A DNA stretch of 10,365 nucleotides, from positions 9,190 through 19,554 of the forward strand of contig CAUDNR010000792.1 of NCBI GenBank assembly GCA_958430865.1, written 5' to 3'. A program made the position numbers and the translations under genes. Each line of letters begins with the position of its first letter. Within the stretch, counting starts at the first letter, position 1. The notes under the pieces are model-generated. The model saw only the letters and a list, made by a program, of their open reading frames with translations, did not search any database and had not been told where the DNA came from. The DNA comes from Entrophospora sp. SA101 (Eukaryota; Glomeromycota; Glomeromycetes; Entrophosporales; Entrophosporaceae). Below, in pieces: positions 1 through 7,689 of this stretch.

Positions 1-100
1 TTGGTGTTACATTTCCATTTTTGGAGTTAGAGAAGGATCTACAAGGCCAATAAAAAGTTGTGGGACTAGGTGTCTTGTACTATATATATAGATTTTTTAC

Positions 101-1201
101 CTTTGTACAAATTAATATATTCATCAGGTGTATTAGGAATAGGTTCCTCAAGAGTTCCTTGAGAAATATGAAATGGTAAAACAAGTTGTTGATGTTGATC
201 CAGATTACTAAAAGGTGGTCGGTTACTAGTCAATTCCCATAATAAAACACCCACACTGTATACATCAGATTTTTTTGTTTGGTTTATATACTTTATTATT
301 GCTACAGTTGCAACATTGTGGGTCAATATAAGGTGCTATTCCTGCCAATTGGAATGTTGAAGTAGTTGTAGATTCACATATTTTATGGAAAAGTCCAAAA
401 TCTGCCAATTTTATTGTTTTTTGGCGAACCAAGAAATTATTTGAATGCTTTTCAAAAAAGATAAACATTATTAAATATAAATTTTTTTTAAGATAATAAA
501 TTTATGTATATAATATGTAGTTATTTAATACCAAATCTCGATGGATAACATTGTTTTCATGTAAACATGAAACAGCTGATGCAATCTCAGATGCAAATTT
601 CAGCTTTAGATCCCAACTGATTGATTCAACTTTTTCTTGTAGGTAGCTTCTTAGTGTTCCACTATCTGCATACTCAAGGACCAATAAATATTTCTCTTTG
701 TCTTTATATATAAATATAAATATTAGTTAATGGAAGAAAGTCAAAACAGAAAACAATTTAAACATACCTTCAATATTAGTGACACCATAAAAATGAATAA
801 TATTATGATGGTAATGAACTTTACATAATAATTTCAACTAATTGGATCAATTATTATTGTTAGTTGAAATTTTTTTTATAATCTATAACCAAAAATATAT
901 TGAAATTTACCTCATTAGTAACTTCTTTCATATGTGTTGTATCATGTTTATAGGATTTCAAGGCAAAAGTACTACTATTGTTATATATTGCTTTATAAAC
1001 TTTTCCAGAACCACCTGAACCAATTTTTTGGGTATTTTTAAAGTCACTATATTTATAAAAATTAATGTGTTCATTCTGAATTGCCTCATTGAGCCATTCT
1101 AATCAACTATCCTTAGGTTTATCAACAATTACTTTTTTTTCATTGATTATTTTAGAGCTATTGGAATTGGATACAGAAATCTGATTATTGTTTAGTGTTC
1201 C
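101..1201 (-). pseudogene. TKL/tyrosine-kinase-like protein kinase domain, broken and partial
   Basis: Landmarks of a protein kinase occur in order. The glycine loop is IGSGGSGKVYKA (near 990-1027). FALKSYK holds the ATP-binding Lys (956-958). An alpha-C region spans the intron 910-838. The hinge region is LLVLEYADSGTLRSYL. The catalytic loop HRDL ends exon 701-532, with its Asp at 535-537, and continues as HSNNFLV after the intron 531-448. DFG is at 394-402, then APYIDP in place of the APE motif, then SDVYSVGVLLWEL. All catalytic residues are present. The HRDLHSNN loop and the LLWEL segment point to the TKL group, which phosphorylates Ser/Thr or Tyr. A TGA at 1105-1103 replaces what is commonly Trp before LEWLNEAI. 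An A7 run (270-276 on the plus strand) puts SDVYS one base out of frame; six A would restore it. The sequence stops after YINLYK at a donor (101/100), so helices G-I are beyond the edge or lost. Confidence 0.8.
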
Positions 1202-1317
1202 ATGTCGCAATCCAAAAAAGGAAACCAAAGTGGTCACAAAGTGGTTGCAACCAGGTGTCACAAACCATTTTTATATGTCGCAAATATGGTTGCAACCATC
1301 ACCAAGAATTGTGACCA
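1202..1317. repeat. Cluster of KGTYRCAA octamers and palindromes interrupting the receptor-kinase gene
   Basis: Six octamers fitting KGTYRCAA lie in the same direction: TGTCGCAA at 1203 and 1276, GGTCACAA at 1232, GGTTGCAA at 1243 and 1288, and TGTCACAA at 1256. Two perfect palindromes, TGGTTGCAACCA (1242-1253) and ATGGTTGCAACCAT (1286-1299), overlap them. TGGTCACAA (1231-1239) and TTGTGACCA (1309-1317) form a 9-bp inverted pair that could be the ends of an 87-bp fold-back element. No target-site duplication is visible around that pair. The cluster carries the stop codon that ends the tail frame. It is probably a small mobile or fold-back insertion; its type is not recognised. Confidence 0.6.
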
Positions 1318-1778
1318 GCATCTATATTATTGTTGTCATTAATTGTAATTAACTGGTCATTCTGAATATTATCATTATCATTATCATTATTACTATTATT
1401 ATTTTTCAAAATTTTAATATTATCATTATCAAGGATGTTTTTATGACTAGTATCTACTATAGCTTTAGCATTACTATTGCTGTTGGTGTTATCATCATTG
1501 TTTGAAATGATTTCAATATTACTAGTATTTTTATTTTTATTTTCATTTTCATTATGAGCTTGTTGATTTAATTCTCTGTCTTCTTCATCACCATTAACAA
1601 CATTATTAACCATTTCATTGAGTTTCTTTTTTCTTCTATATAAAATCAGAATAGAAATAAAAGCAATGATGAAGATTGCACCAGATATAACTGATCCAAT
1701 AATTATACTTAGCATATCAACACTGGTGGTGGTTGGTTCACTAACAGTGCTAGTAATGATTTTAGGATCAAATGTGTC
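1299..1778 (-). pseudogene. Transmembrane segment and Asn/Asp-rich cytoplasmic tail of the receptor-like gene
   Basis: The frame opening at 1778 after a TTAG acceptor reads TFDPKIITSTVSEPTTTS, a Ser/Thr-rich stalk. It continues into one strongly hydrophobic helix (LSIIIGSVISGAIFIIAF and onward, about 22-25 residues, near 1711-1635). A basic stop-transfer cluster YRRKKK follows, which places the rest inside the cell. The tail is about 110 residues rich in Asn, Asp, Glu and Lys, encoded by AAT/GAT/AAC runs, so it is probably disordered. The frame closes at a TGA (1301-1299) lying inside the palindromic repeat cluster, so the natural end has been overwritten. Earlier members of this architecture would be expected to continue into the kinase; that continuation is inferred. 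Confidence 0.65.
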
Positions 1779-1945
1779 CTAATAATAAAATATTTTGATA
1801 ACCACCAAGAGCAGTAAAACCTTATTATTAATAAATATAAATAAAATTAATATAAATGATATAAACAGATAATATATTTATGTATGAATTTTAAAAATTA
1901 TTATAATAAGTTACCAAATGAGATTATCATGTAATTTTTATATAA

Positions 1946-1992
1946 GGGTAATATTATATACAGAAAGGTTCTTTTATGAAATATACAGAACC
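1946..1992 (+). repeat. Left terminal inverted repeat of the MITE
   Basis: Starts GGGTAATATTATATACAG and ends ATATACAGAACC. It pairs with the reverse complement of 2167-2214, differing by two bases near the tip, one inner substitution and one single-base gap. The outer edge abuts the 9-bp duplication at 1937-1945. Confidence 0.9.
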
Positions 1993-2166
1993 TATGTGAC
2001 AAATAAGGATTTAATTCTTAGAGTTGGTAAACACTGTGTAATTCCTGCCACCCCCAGCCCACAAATTTAATCATCACGTCTGTGATAAATGTCACATTGG
2101 TTTTACAAAAATTTTGAGCTACAATTTAGTTTCCTTTTTTATAGAATGAATTGCTATTTTTGGTAG

Positions 2167-2214
2167 GGTTCTGTATATTCCATTAAAAGAACCTTTCTGT
2201 ATATAATATTTTCC
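2167..2214 (-). repeat. Right terminal inverted repeat of the MITE
   Basis: The reverse complement starts GGAAAATATTATATACAG and ends ATATACAGAACC. It is the partner of 1946-1992, and its outer edge abuts the second TTTATATAA copy at 2215-2223. Confidence 0.9.
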
Positions 2215-3332
2215 TTTATATAAATTTGAAGTATGATAACTATGTACTTTATCAATTAGATTAACAGGATAGTTAGTAATGTTTGTTGGAATTGTCCATT
2301 GGAAAGGAGATTTTGTTACATCCAATATTGCTATTTTGTCTGGTTTTTCAGTACCACCATACACAATTATCCTTCCATCAGGTGCTAAAAACAAATAAAT
2401 ATAATTAAAAAAATATATTTAATTAAATAATTAATAATAAAATTAATTAATTTACCTAATACTGAAGAATGTCCAATTTGTAAAGAAGGTATATCACCAC
2501 CAATTGTTGCCTAATGTAACAAAATATTTATTAATATCTTTTTCAGTTAAAAATACCATTACTGATGATTATATAACTTACATTAGACCATAAATTTTGT
2601 TTATTATTATATAAAGATGTCTAAACATAATATGTATTATTAGAAAATATAACATTCTCATTCCTTTTATTTTAATTAAATAATAAAAAAAATAAATTAT
2701 AATATTACTTTAGTTGAATAAAGATAAAGATCAAGGTAAATTATATTTTCATCATCCAACATATGAGAATTGGGATAATTTATGATTGTTATAGGTGGAC
2801 CATTATTATATGGTGTTAAGGTTGTAAATATAGACTCTTTGGCATTGAATTTATATATATTTGAATCATTAAAGGTGACTATATATGTGTTTCCATTATT
2901 ATCTTGTGTATACATTGACATCCTAGACTTTAACTGTAGTTGTCCATCAGGGGTCACTGGAGTCAAATGAATTTGTATTTATTGAATAAACTATGGAATC
3001 ATAAGCTGTTGAACCAGGTGTTGAATTTCTTTCTCCAGCTATAACATAAAGTGTGTCACTATTAACTCCTCCTAATGCTAATAATGCCAAAGCAAATGGA
3101 GGTATTAATCCTGATTTTGGAACAATTAGTTTTATTGGTAATTTTTGATTAAGTGAAAATGGTGTGGATAAATTAGGTAAATTATTTGGTTTGTAGATCT
3201 TGAACTGTTAGAATATCCTCCAAAATAATATAGTTTATCATTTAACACTATTGAACTTTGAGCACATATATCTAATAATTGACCAGAAACAAAAAAATTG
3301 AAACTGTATAACAAAAATAAATTGAAAATCAT

Positions 3333-4045
3333 TGTTAATAAATTTAATGATTTATTAAATTATCCATTTTTTTAGCATTAAAAATAAACCTGCTTTTTAT
3401 TGCATTGCCTTCAAAATGAATATTATATATAAGAAAATTTATGTACAAAAGTAGAAAGTTTCTCCAAATAAAATTAAACTCATTAATTTTTAGCTGGGAA
3501 ATACAGTACAGAGTTAAGCAAGTATTTGTTTGATTATTGCCTCCAACTACGCACTATCATATAGAAAATCGACATTGGATTTATTGCTACCATTCTTGTT
3601 TTTGAAATAGAGATTGCTCAAATGACATGTCATCTTTTAGTTCAAGAAATCACATTTATTTCCTTTCAAAATTATTAAAAAAAATTTTTCATTTATTGTT
3701 AACAAAGAAACTTGCCCTATTACTATATTACGAATTTACAAATTCTGCAATAACTTAATACGAGAAAATTGCAAAGCTTAATCTGTAGTCACGGCCGCCT
3801 AGTAGTTTGAAAGCAATGTACTCTTTTTTCTTTTACCATTATCATAGGTCCCAATTACTCATTTATTCAATCACCACATTCATCACCTTATTATTAACAT
3901 TTAATTAACATTTAAAAAAAATCGGTATAATCAATGATGCTAATTCAGTAATGATTTTTTTATCTAATAGTTGATTTGTTTTAGGAAAAAAATTTTAAAA
4001 AAAGGATTCGATGTTCTAGAATATAATCGCATAGTATATATAATT
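3333..4045. other. Intergenic region upstream of the receptor-like gene; no gene seen
   Basis: AT-rich DNA without a convincing frame, RNA gene or transposon end. It should hold the promoter of the minus-strand receptor-like gene (just above 3332), but no clear TATA or CCAAT site could be singled out. A perfect 12-bp palindrome ATGACATGTCAT lies at 3622-3633, and a short GC-rich patch at about 3791-3804 stands out against its surroundings. Confidence 0.5.
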
Positions 4046-4098
4046 GAGCTTGCAGCTGCAGTTGAAGTTGAAATTGAAGCTGAAGTTGCAGCCGCAGA
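4046..4098. repeat. Hexamer-type minisatellite (GTTGAA/GCTGAA/GCTGCA)
   Basis: Successive six-base steps such as CTTGCA, GCTGCA, GTTGAA, GTTGAA, ATTGAA, GCTGAA and GTTGCA run from 4046 into a GC-rich end (GCCGCAGAGCGCTCCCC). In the plus frame it reads as alternating Glu with Ala/Val/Ile (AAAVEVEIEAEVAAAE), within an open stretch 3971-4159 that has no ATG-led homologue I recognise. The open frame is most simply a by-product of a repeat with a period divisible by three. Confidence 0.6.
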
Positions 4099-4204
4099 GC
4101 GCTCCCCAAAAATGTTTTTAATGAATATTGGCTTTATTTATAATAAAAAAGATTTCTGACAGTAATGGTTTGTTTAACAGATTATCGTTATACGTAACTA
4201 CACA

Positions 4205-4612
4205 CTAACCTTCTTGATTATCTTTCTCAACTATTTTTATCTTGAGATATTACATGAATCATGTGATCGTGATGTTTTATTAATAATAATTAATTTGTTT
4301 CTTAACCTTATGATTGATCTTAAATTGTTGGTTATCCTTCTTAACCTTACGGTTATCTTTCTTAACCAATTTTATCTTACGATTTTACATGATCCATGTT
4401 GTGATTATCTTTTCTTAACTTATATTCTTACATGATCGAGATTTTTATTAATTAATTTTTGATTATCTTACGATCTTACAAGGTTCATGTGATTGAGATG
4501 TTTTATTTATTGACTGTTAACTATTATTAAATTACGATCTCATATACAAGGTTCGTGTGATCGAGATGTTTTAATAATTAATTGTCGGTTATCTTTTTTG
4601 ACTATTTATTGT
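4205..4612. repeat. Degenerate tandem repeat array
   Basis: Phrases recur with changes: CTTACGATCTTACAAGGTTC, then ATGTGATYGAGATGTTTT, then ATTAATTAATT, then GGTTATCTTTCTTAAC. The clearest copies start near 4240, 4374, 4467 and 4531, with spacing from about 50 to 130 bp. The phrase 'ttcatgtgattgagatg' at 4484 and 'ttcgtgtgatcgagatg' at 4553 differ at two positions. The open frame 4214-4435 across it is low-complexity (Leu/Ile/Asn-rich) and is not considered a gene. Confidence 0.55.
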
Positions 4613-4818
4613 AAAAAAATTTGTGAAAATTGACCAATCAAATTCACATTTTTTCATAATTACATTTTTTCTCTTCGGAAAATATTTTAATAAAAAACTA
4701 TCTGATAATCTAATATTGATACAACTAATAATAATATGTACTATTTTTATTGATTTCGGTTACATATTAAGCAGTTGGTTGAAACAAATAACCTTTTAAA
4801 AAGAACTGCAATTTTCAG

Positions 4819-5280
4819 GACTGACTGAAGTTGATGAATACGAAGAATTAATCTTCAAGAAATTTTGTGGGACGATGATGATGACCAAGGAAAAAGGTTC
4901 CAAATCGATGAGAACATACAAACTGCATTAGAAGATGGTTATAAATATGTATTTTCACTGATGCCAATATTAACAACCAAAACTGCTTGATTTTATAATG
5001 TTAAATTTCTCGCTTGCTTTTTTTTCAGTTTACATTAATTCAATCGACCAGGATTTCTTTTGTTAATAATAATGACGATGATGATAATGATACCATTGGT
5101 AATGATAGCGACAATATGACAATGACGATGATAATAATGACGACAATAATGACAATGACAATAATGATGGTGACAATAATAGCATCAGCAACTACATTAG
5201 CAATGTGGTGGTACTGGTGGCTACGAGCAACTGCCACGGACCCTCCCTCTATTCATATGCACTGGCACATACAATAACAA
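4819..5280 (+). pseudogene. Possible remnant of an Asp/Asn-rich protein gene
   Basis: After an ATTTTCAG acceptor-like site (ending 4818), the frame reads LTEVDEYEELIFKKFCG. It then changes frame at 4871 to DDDDDQGKRFQIDENIQTAL (continuing EDGYKYVFSLMPIL), stopping at 4988-4990. A second acceptor-like site, TTTTTTTTCAG ending near 5029, leads into FTLIQSTRISFVNNNDDDD and a long Asn/Asp trinucleotide tract. Composition (acidic, mixed codons) differs from the surrounding AT-rich noncoding DNA, and one single-base indel would join the first two parts. No family is recognised. It could be a decayed exon pair or chance coding-like sequence. Confidence 0.3.
5066..5186. repeat. Imperfect (AAT/GAC/GAT)n trinucleotide tract
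   Basis: About 120 bp of AAT, GAC, GAT and ACA triplets with few interruptions. Because the period is three, long open frames appear on both strands (for example plus 5014-5277 and minus 5237-5040), reading as poly-Asn/Asp, Met/Thr/Ile or Val/Ile. Only the Asn/Asp frame resembles anything fungal proteins use, and it is interrupted. Confidence 0.65.
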
Positions 5281-6345
5281 CAAGGATAATAAGTTGGGAT
5301 ATGTGAGCATTAGTTTAATGAAAAAGACCTACAACGGAGTCACCAAACAAAAATCTTGAAACAAATATTTTGGCATCATCATATCTAGGTAAAAAAAAAT
5401 TTCTTTTACGATTAAACTAGCGTGTAAACTATATTAGATACATGAATGCTTTTATTAGATTCCAATACATCAATGATAATCTACAATTTCAACGGTTGGC
5501 AAATCGGTACCAGGTGGAAATATTTTTTGCATTTGGAGGCCAAGGAGTTAGAATTTACATATCTAGTTATAGAATCGTCGTCGTCGTCGTCGTCGTCATT
5601 AATATTCGAGGATTCATTTAAAGGAATATTTCCAAGCAATACTCCTTTTTTTACTTCCTTCTCGCAAATTATTGATTTTTTTTAGTACGATAATAATCAT
5701 GATGTCGTAATATATTAACTTTGGGCATCAGGTTGCATAATTTTTTGGTAATTATAAATAAAAGGAAAACTTCGGCCACTTTGATCAATGATTAATTAGT
5801 CAGTCAACTGATCAATGACCAATCAAAAAAAAATTTTTTTTTGAATCCAATCTCTATTCTAGATAATTTACGATGGATAAGTGAGGATATGATAGCCTGC
5901 TATTTGTTTTTTTTTATTGTCTCTTTCTTTTTTTTTATCTTGAAAAATAAGTAGAATGATTCCAACAAGATACTCCTGGCAAGCTGCTGATTATTCAAGG
6001 TAAATAATTCATTTCAGGAAAAACAAATTTTGCTTGTTGTTTTTGTTTATATTTCTCGGTTACTTTTTGGAAGCCATCCATCATCTTTGAGATCGCTAGC
6101 ACTAGTTTTAACATGGTAAACATTATCAACTCGCATATGATGAAACATAATCCTGCCTGCTGGAAATCTTTTTCTGAACAACTGATGATCATCATAACTT
6201 TCTTTGACTACTTTTCAACCACGGGGCCTATTTTCGCCATTGATTTTCTTGACAAAAAAATTTACATTGTTGAAAATTCCAGAATTTCCTTTCTTTCCAC
6301 AATCAACTAATCCAGTGGTAAATTATTATAGAATGAATTTTTTTT
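5281..6345. other. Gene-poor spacer with short unassigned open frames
   Basis: Contains unassigned open frames at 5446-5685 and 6113-6310 (plus) and 6195-5995 (minus). The first depends on the (TCG)n run for its poly-Ser. The second opens with ATG and reads 65 residues without a recognisable domain. The third, opposite it, ends KVTEKYKQKQQAKFVFPEM, also unrecognised. TGATCAATGA is repeated at 5782-5791 and 5809-5818. None of these has splice sites, conserved motifs or a credible promoter that would raise it to a gene call. Confidence 0.4.
5575..5597. repeat. (TCG)n microsatellite
   Basis: Seven perfect TCG units plus TC. It encodes Ser in the open plus frame and Asp on the opposite strand (read as GAC). 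Such a run is likely to be length-variable between strains. Confidence 0.9.
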
Positions 6346-6399
6346 GTTAGGATCTGCATGAAATTTTGACATTTACATAGCTAACTGTATTAGATGGGC

Positions 6400-6417
6400 G
6401 TCTAAATTAATTTAGAC
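6400..6417. repeat. Perfect 18-bp palindrome
   Basis: GTCTAAATTAATTTAGAC is its own reverse complement, and GTCTAAA recurs at about 6436. It could be a protein-binding site, the relic of two inverted transposon ends, or chance in AT-rich DNA. It lies about 430 bp upstream of the stathmin-like start. Confidence 0.5.
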
Positions 6418-6742
6418 AATTTATTATAATGTAATGTCTAAAAAATAAATTCGATCGAATACAAATTAGTTATTATCTGGAAATAATTTCCAAATTTAGT
6501 CAATATTTTTTTGAACATCACGCTATTTTATTATTTGGACATTTTGTATATAAAATACTAGTACTATTACTATAATAATAATATATTAATATTTTATATT
6601 ACCATTAAACAATCTATAGCTGTATGCGATCTTTCAAATCATGTGATTATGTCCCTACTTACATCATGTTTGTTATACAAAATGTACTATACTATTTTGG
6701 ATAAAATAAATTCAAATTTGGTGTTTTTTCCTACAAATTGAA

Positions 6743-6768
6743 TTTTTTTTCTTTTTTTTTTTTTCTTC
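6743..6768 (+). promoter_or_regulatory. Pyrimidine-rich tract upstream of the stathmin-like gene
   Basis: An almost unbroken T/C run followed by CTTCACCC lies about 85-110 bp before the ATG at 6851. CT-rich stretches near transcription starts are common in fungal promoters of well-expressed genes. The A-rich leader right before the ATG (AATAAATAAAA) also suits translation initiation. Function here is inferred from position. Confidence 0.4.
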
Positions 6769-6850
6769 ACCCTAAATTTTCTTCAAATAATACAAACTTC
6801 TCAATAAACTTTTAACGAACCGAGTAAAATAATACAATAAATAAATAAAA

Positions 6851-7536
6851 ATGAGTTCAGAAACAACACCTGGTTCCCTTGCTTTCGAAGTTGACTTTAA
6901 AGAAAATCCTGAGGCACCTATGCCAGAAAATTTGAAAAAAAGACTTTCAGAAAAGAAGGAAGAAAAGTATATATATATATATGTATTAATATTAATGTCA
7001 TCATTTTTATATAAGTAGATATATTTGCCCCTTTGGATTATCTGTTATCTAATAAAAAATCTTCATAAGTCGTTGTATGCGTGACTTTATGAATAAAAAT
7101 ATATATATAAATTTTTTTTAATATATGGATTATATTTACATGCGATGTATGTATAGATGAATTAATATTGTGGTTTATATTAATTATCATTATGTAGCTT
7201 ATCTCAAGAAGAAATCGATAACAAGCTTTCAGAAGCTGAGGAACGAAGAAAGGTAAAATAATTACTAATCAATAATTAATAATTTATTACACACAAGTAC
7301 ACTGAGTGAATGAATGACTACATATATATATATAGAAAGCAGAAACAGAAAAGGCAGAAAAGGCAGCTAAAGAAGTTGAACGTGCTAAACAAGTAGCAGA
7401 GGAGACACGTCGCCTGTCCGATAATAAATCTAAAGAACTGGCTGCTGAATTACAAAAGAAACTTGATGATGCCGAGCAAAAAAGAGAAGAAATTTATAAG
7501 GAACGTGTCAAGAAAACTGAGGATGAAAAAAAATAA
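6851..7536 (+). CDS. Stathmin-like protein (predicted tubulin-binding), three exons
   Basis: Exons 6851-6966, 7198-7252 and 7336-7536 join in frame (phases 2 and 0) across GT...AG introns of 231 and 83 bp, giving 123 residues ending at TAA 7534-7536. Residues 8-16 (GSLAFEVDF) match the start of the stathmin domain, where AFE(L/V) forms the hairpin that caps alpha-tubulin. Residues 40-57 (LSQEEIDNKLSEAEERRK) closely follow the stathmin signature LSLEEIQKKLEAAEERRK. Residues 58-123 are a continuous charged helix rich in Lys, Glu and Ala, with NKSKELAAELQKKLDDAEQK like the second tubulin-binding repeat. Animal stathmin is about 149 residues and sequesters tubulin dimers, promoting microtubule disassembly; Ser phosphorylation releases tubulin. 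Candidate Ser residues (33, 41, 50) are present. The start ATG fits the A-rich context and no upstream in-frame extension is needed. Stathmin is mainly known from animals, so recognition rests on these motifs. Confidence 0.85.
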
Positions 7537-7584
7537 TAATGCATGTCTGATGATTAATGGAATCAGGATTAATTAGTAAATTGG

Positions 7585-7590
7585 AATAAA
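7585..7590 (+). terminator. Poly(A) signal candidate for the stathmin-like gene
   Basis: AATAAA lies 49 bp after the stop codon. Further AATAAA-like copies occur near 7648-7658, followed by (TA)n. Cleavage probably falls between 7600 and 7680. Confidence 0.45.
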
Positions 7591-7689
7591 TTTTATAAAT
7601 ATCATAAATATTATAAATATTATCATTAGATTAAATTATACATTATTAAATAAATAAATATATATATATCTATATTCACATGTTTTTGA

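Larger units (their letters stand above)
1946..2214. mobile_element. Non-autonomous MITE, Mutator-like by TSD length, inserted in a kelch exon
   Basis: The 269-bp element is bounded by inverted repeats 1946-1992 and 2167-2214 that agree at 44 of 48 aligned columns (one 1-base gap). The flanks are identical 9-bp direct repeats TTTATATAA (1937-1945 and 2215-2223). There is no transposase frame inside; the roughly 170-bp core is unique, with a small fold ATCAC...GTGAT near 2074. A 9-bp duplication with long inverted repeats is typical of Mutator-like elements, while hAT elements usually give 8 bp, so the superfamily call is inference. Removing the element plus one duplication rejoins the exon in frame as TSNLYKNYMIISFG, so the insertion site is exact. 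Because 278 bp is not a multiple of three and a stop occurs at 2119, the insertion breaks the host frame. Confidence 0.88.
101..3332 (-). pseudogene. Kelch-transmembrane-kinase (receptor-like kinase) gene, broken; 3' end missing
   Basis: Read leftward from an ATG at 3332, the pieces come in the order of a single-pass receptor kinase: signal peptide, kelch ectodomain, membrane helix, Asn/Asp-rich tail, TKL-type kinase. Supported exons are 3332-2709, 2620-2582, 2510-2456, 2384-1915 (holding a transposon at 1946-2214), 1778 to about 1318, about 1201-911, 837-768, 701-532 and 447-101, with GT...AG introns between most of them. Lesions seen: two frame changes in the first exon (near 3190-3240 and near 2966), the transposon, a doubtful join at 1915/1778, a palindromic repeat cluster at 1202-1317, a TGA at 1105-1103 and an extra A in the run at 270-276. 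The last kinase helices are not in the window. The remaining exons are still recognisable, so decay looks recent. Two adjacent genes (kelch-TM and kinase) remain possible because the repeat cluster sits exactly at the join. Confidence 0.7.
1915..3332 (-). pseudogene. Kelch/galactose-oxidase-like ectodomain part with signal peptide
   Basis: The ATG at 3332 opens a hydrophobic leader (MIFNLFLLYSFNFFVSG) followed at once by a kelch blade with the motif LYYFGGYSNSS. Later blades show ALGGVNSDTLYVIAGE (other frame, roughly 3210-2950), NGNTYIVTF...SNIYKFN (2966-2709), TSLYNNKQNLWSN (2620-2582) and DGRIIVYGG...AILDVT (exon from 2384). The Tyr/Gly-Gly/Trp spacing is that of kelch beta-propeller blades, which in secreted or membrane proteins usually bind carbohydrates or proteins; no ligand can be named. 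The middle section of the first exon is open in a frame different from its start and end, so two compensating indels are needed. The introns 2708-2621, 2581-2511 and 2455-2385 have GT/AG ends and join in frame. The start was chosen because the leader follows directly and the kelch motif lies 25 residues downstream. Confidence 0.75.

Noticed and set aside
1..100. Final kinase exon at the left edge
   Set aside because: No frame after the donor at 100 shows the Cys-Trp/Arg-Pro motif expected of the last helices; the exon is probably outside the window or lost.
265..684. Separate small genes at 468-265 and 684-502 on the minus strand
   Set aside because: Both are parts of the kinase domain split by the intron 531-448 and by the homopolymer frameshift.
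1202..1317. CRISPR array
   Set aside because: Repeats are 8 bp with irregular 11-29 bp spacing, in a eukaryotic gene; no repeat-spacer structure.
2782..2970. Plus-strand open frame of 62 codons
   Set aside because: It lies antisense to the kelch exon, which has clear family motifs; it is a shadow.
3788..3804. GC-rich patch as a cloning or adapter remnant
   Set aside because: Too short and without any flanking adapter pattern; could be chance.
4214..4435. Plus-strand Leu/Ile-rich open frame
   Set aside because: It lies within the degenerate tandem array and has repeat-driven composition.
5040..5237. Minus-strand Val/Ile-rich open frame resembling a membrane protein
   Set aside because: It is produced by the trinucleotide repeat read on the other strand; no start context, domain or splice sites.
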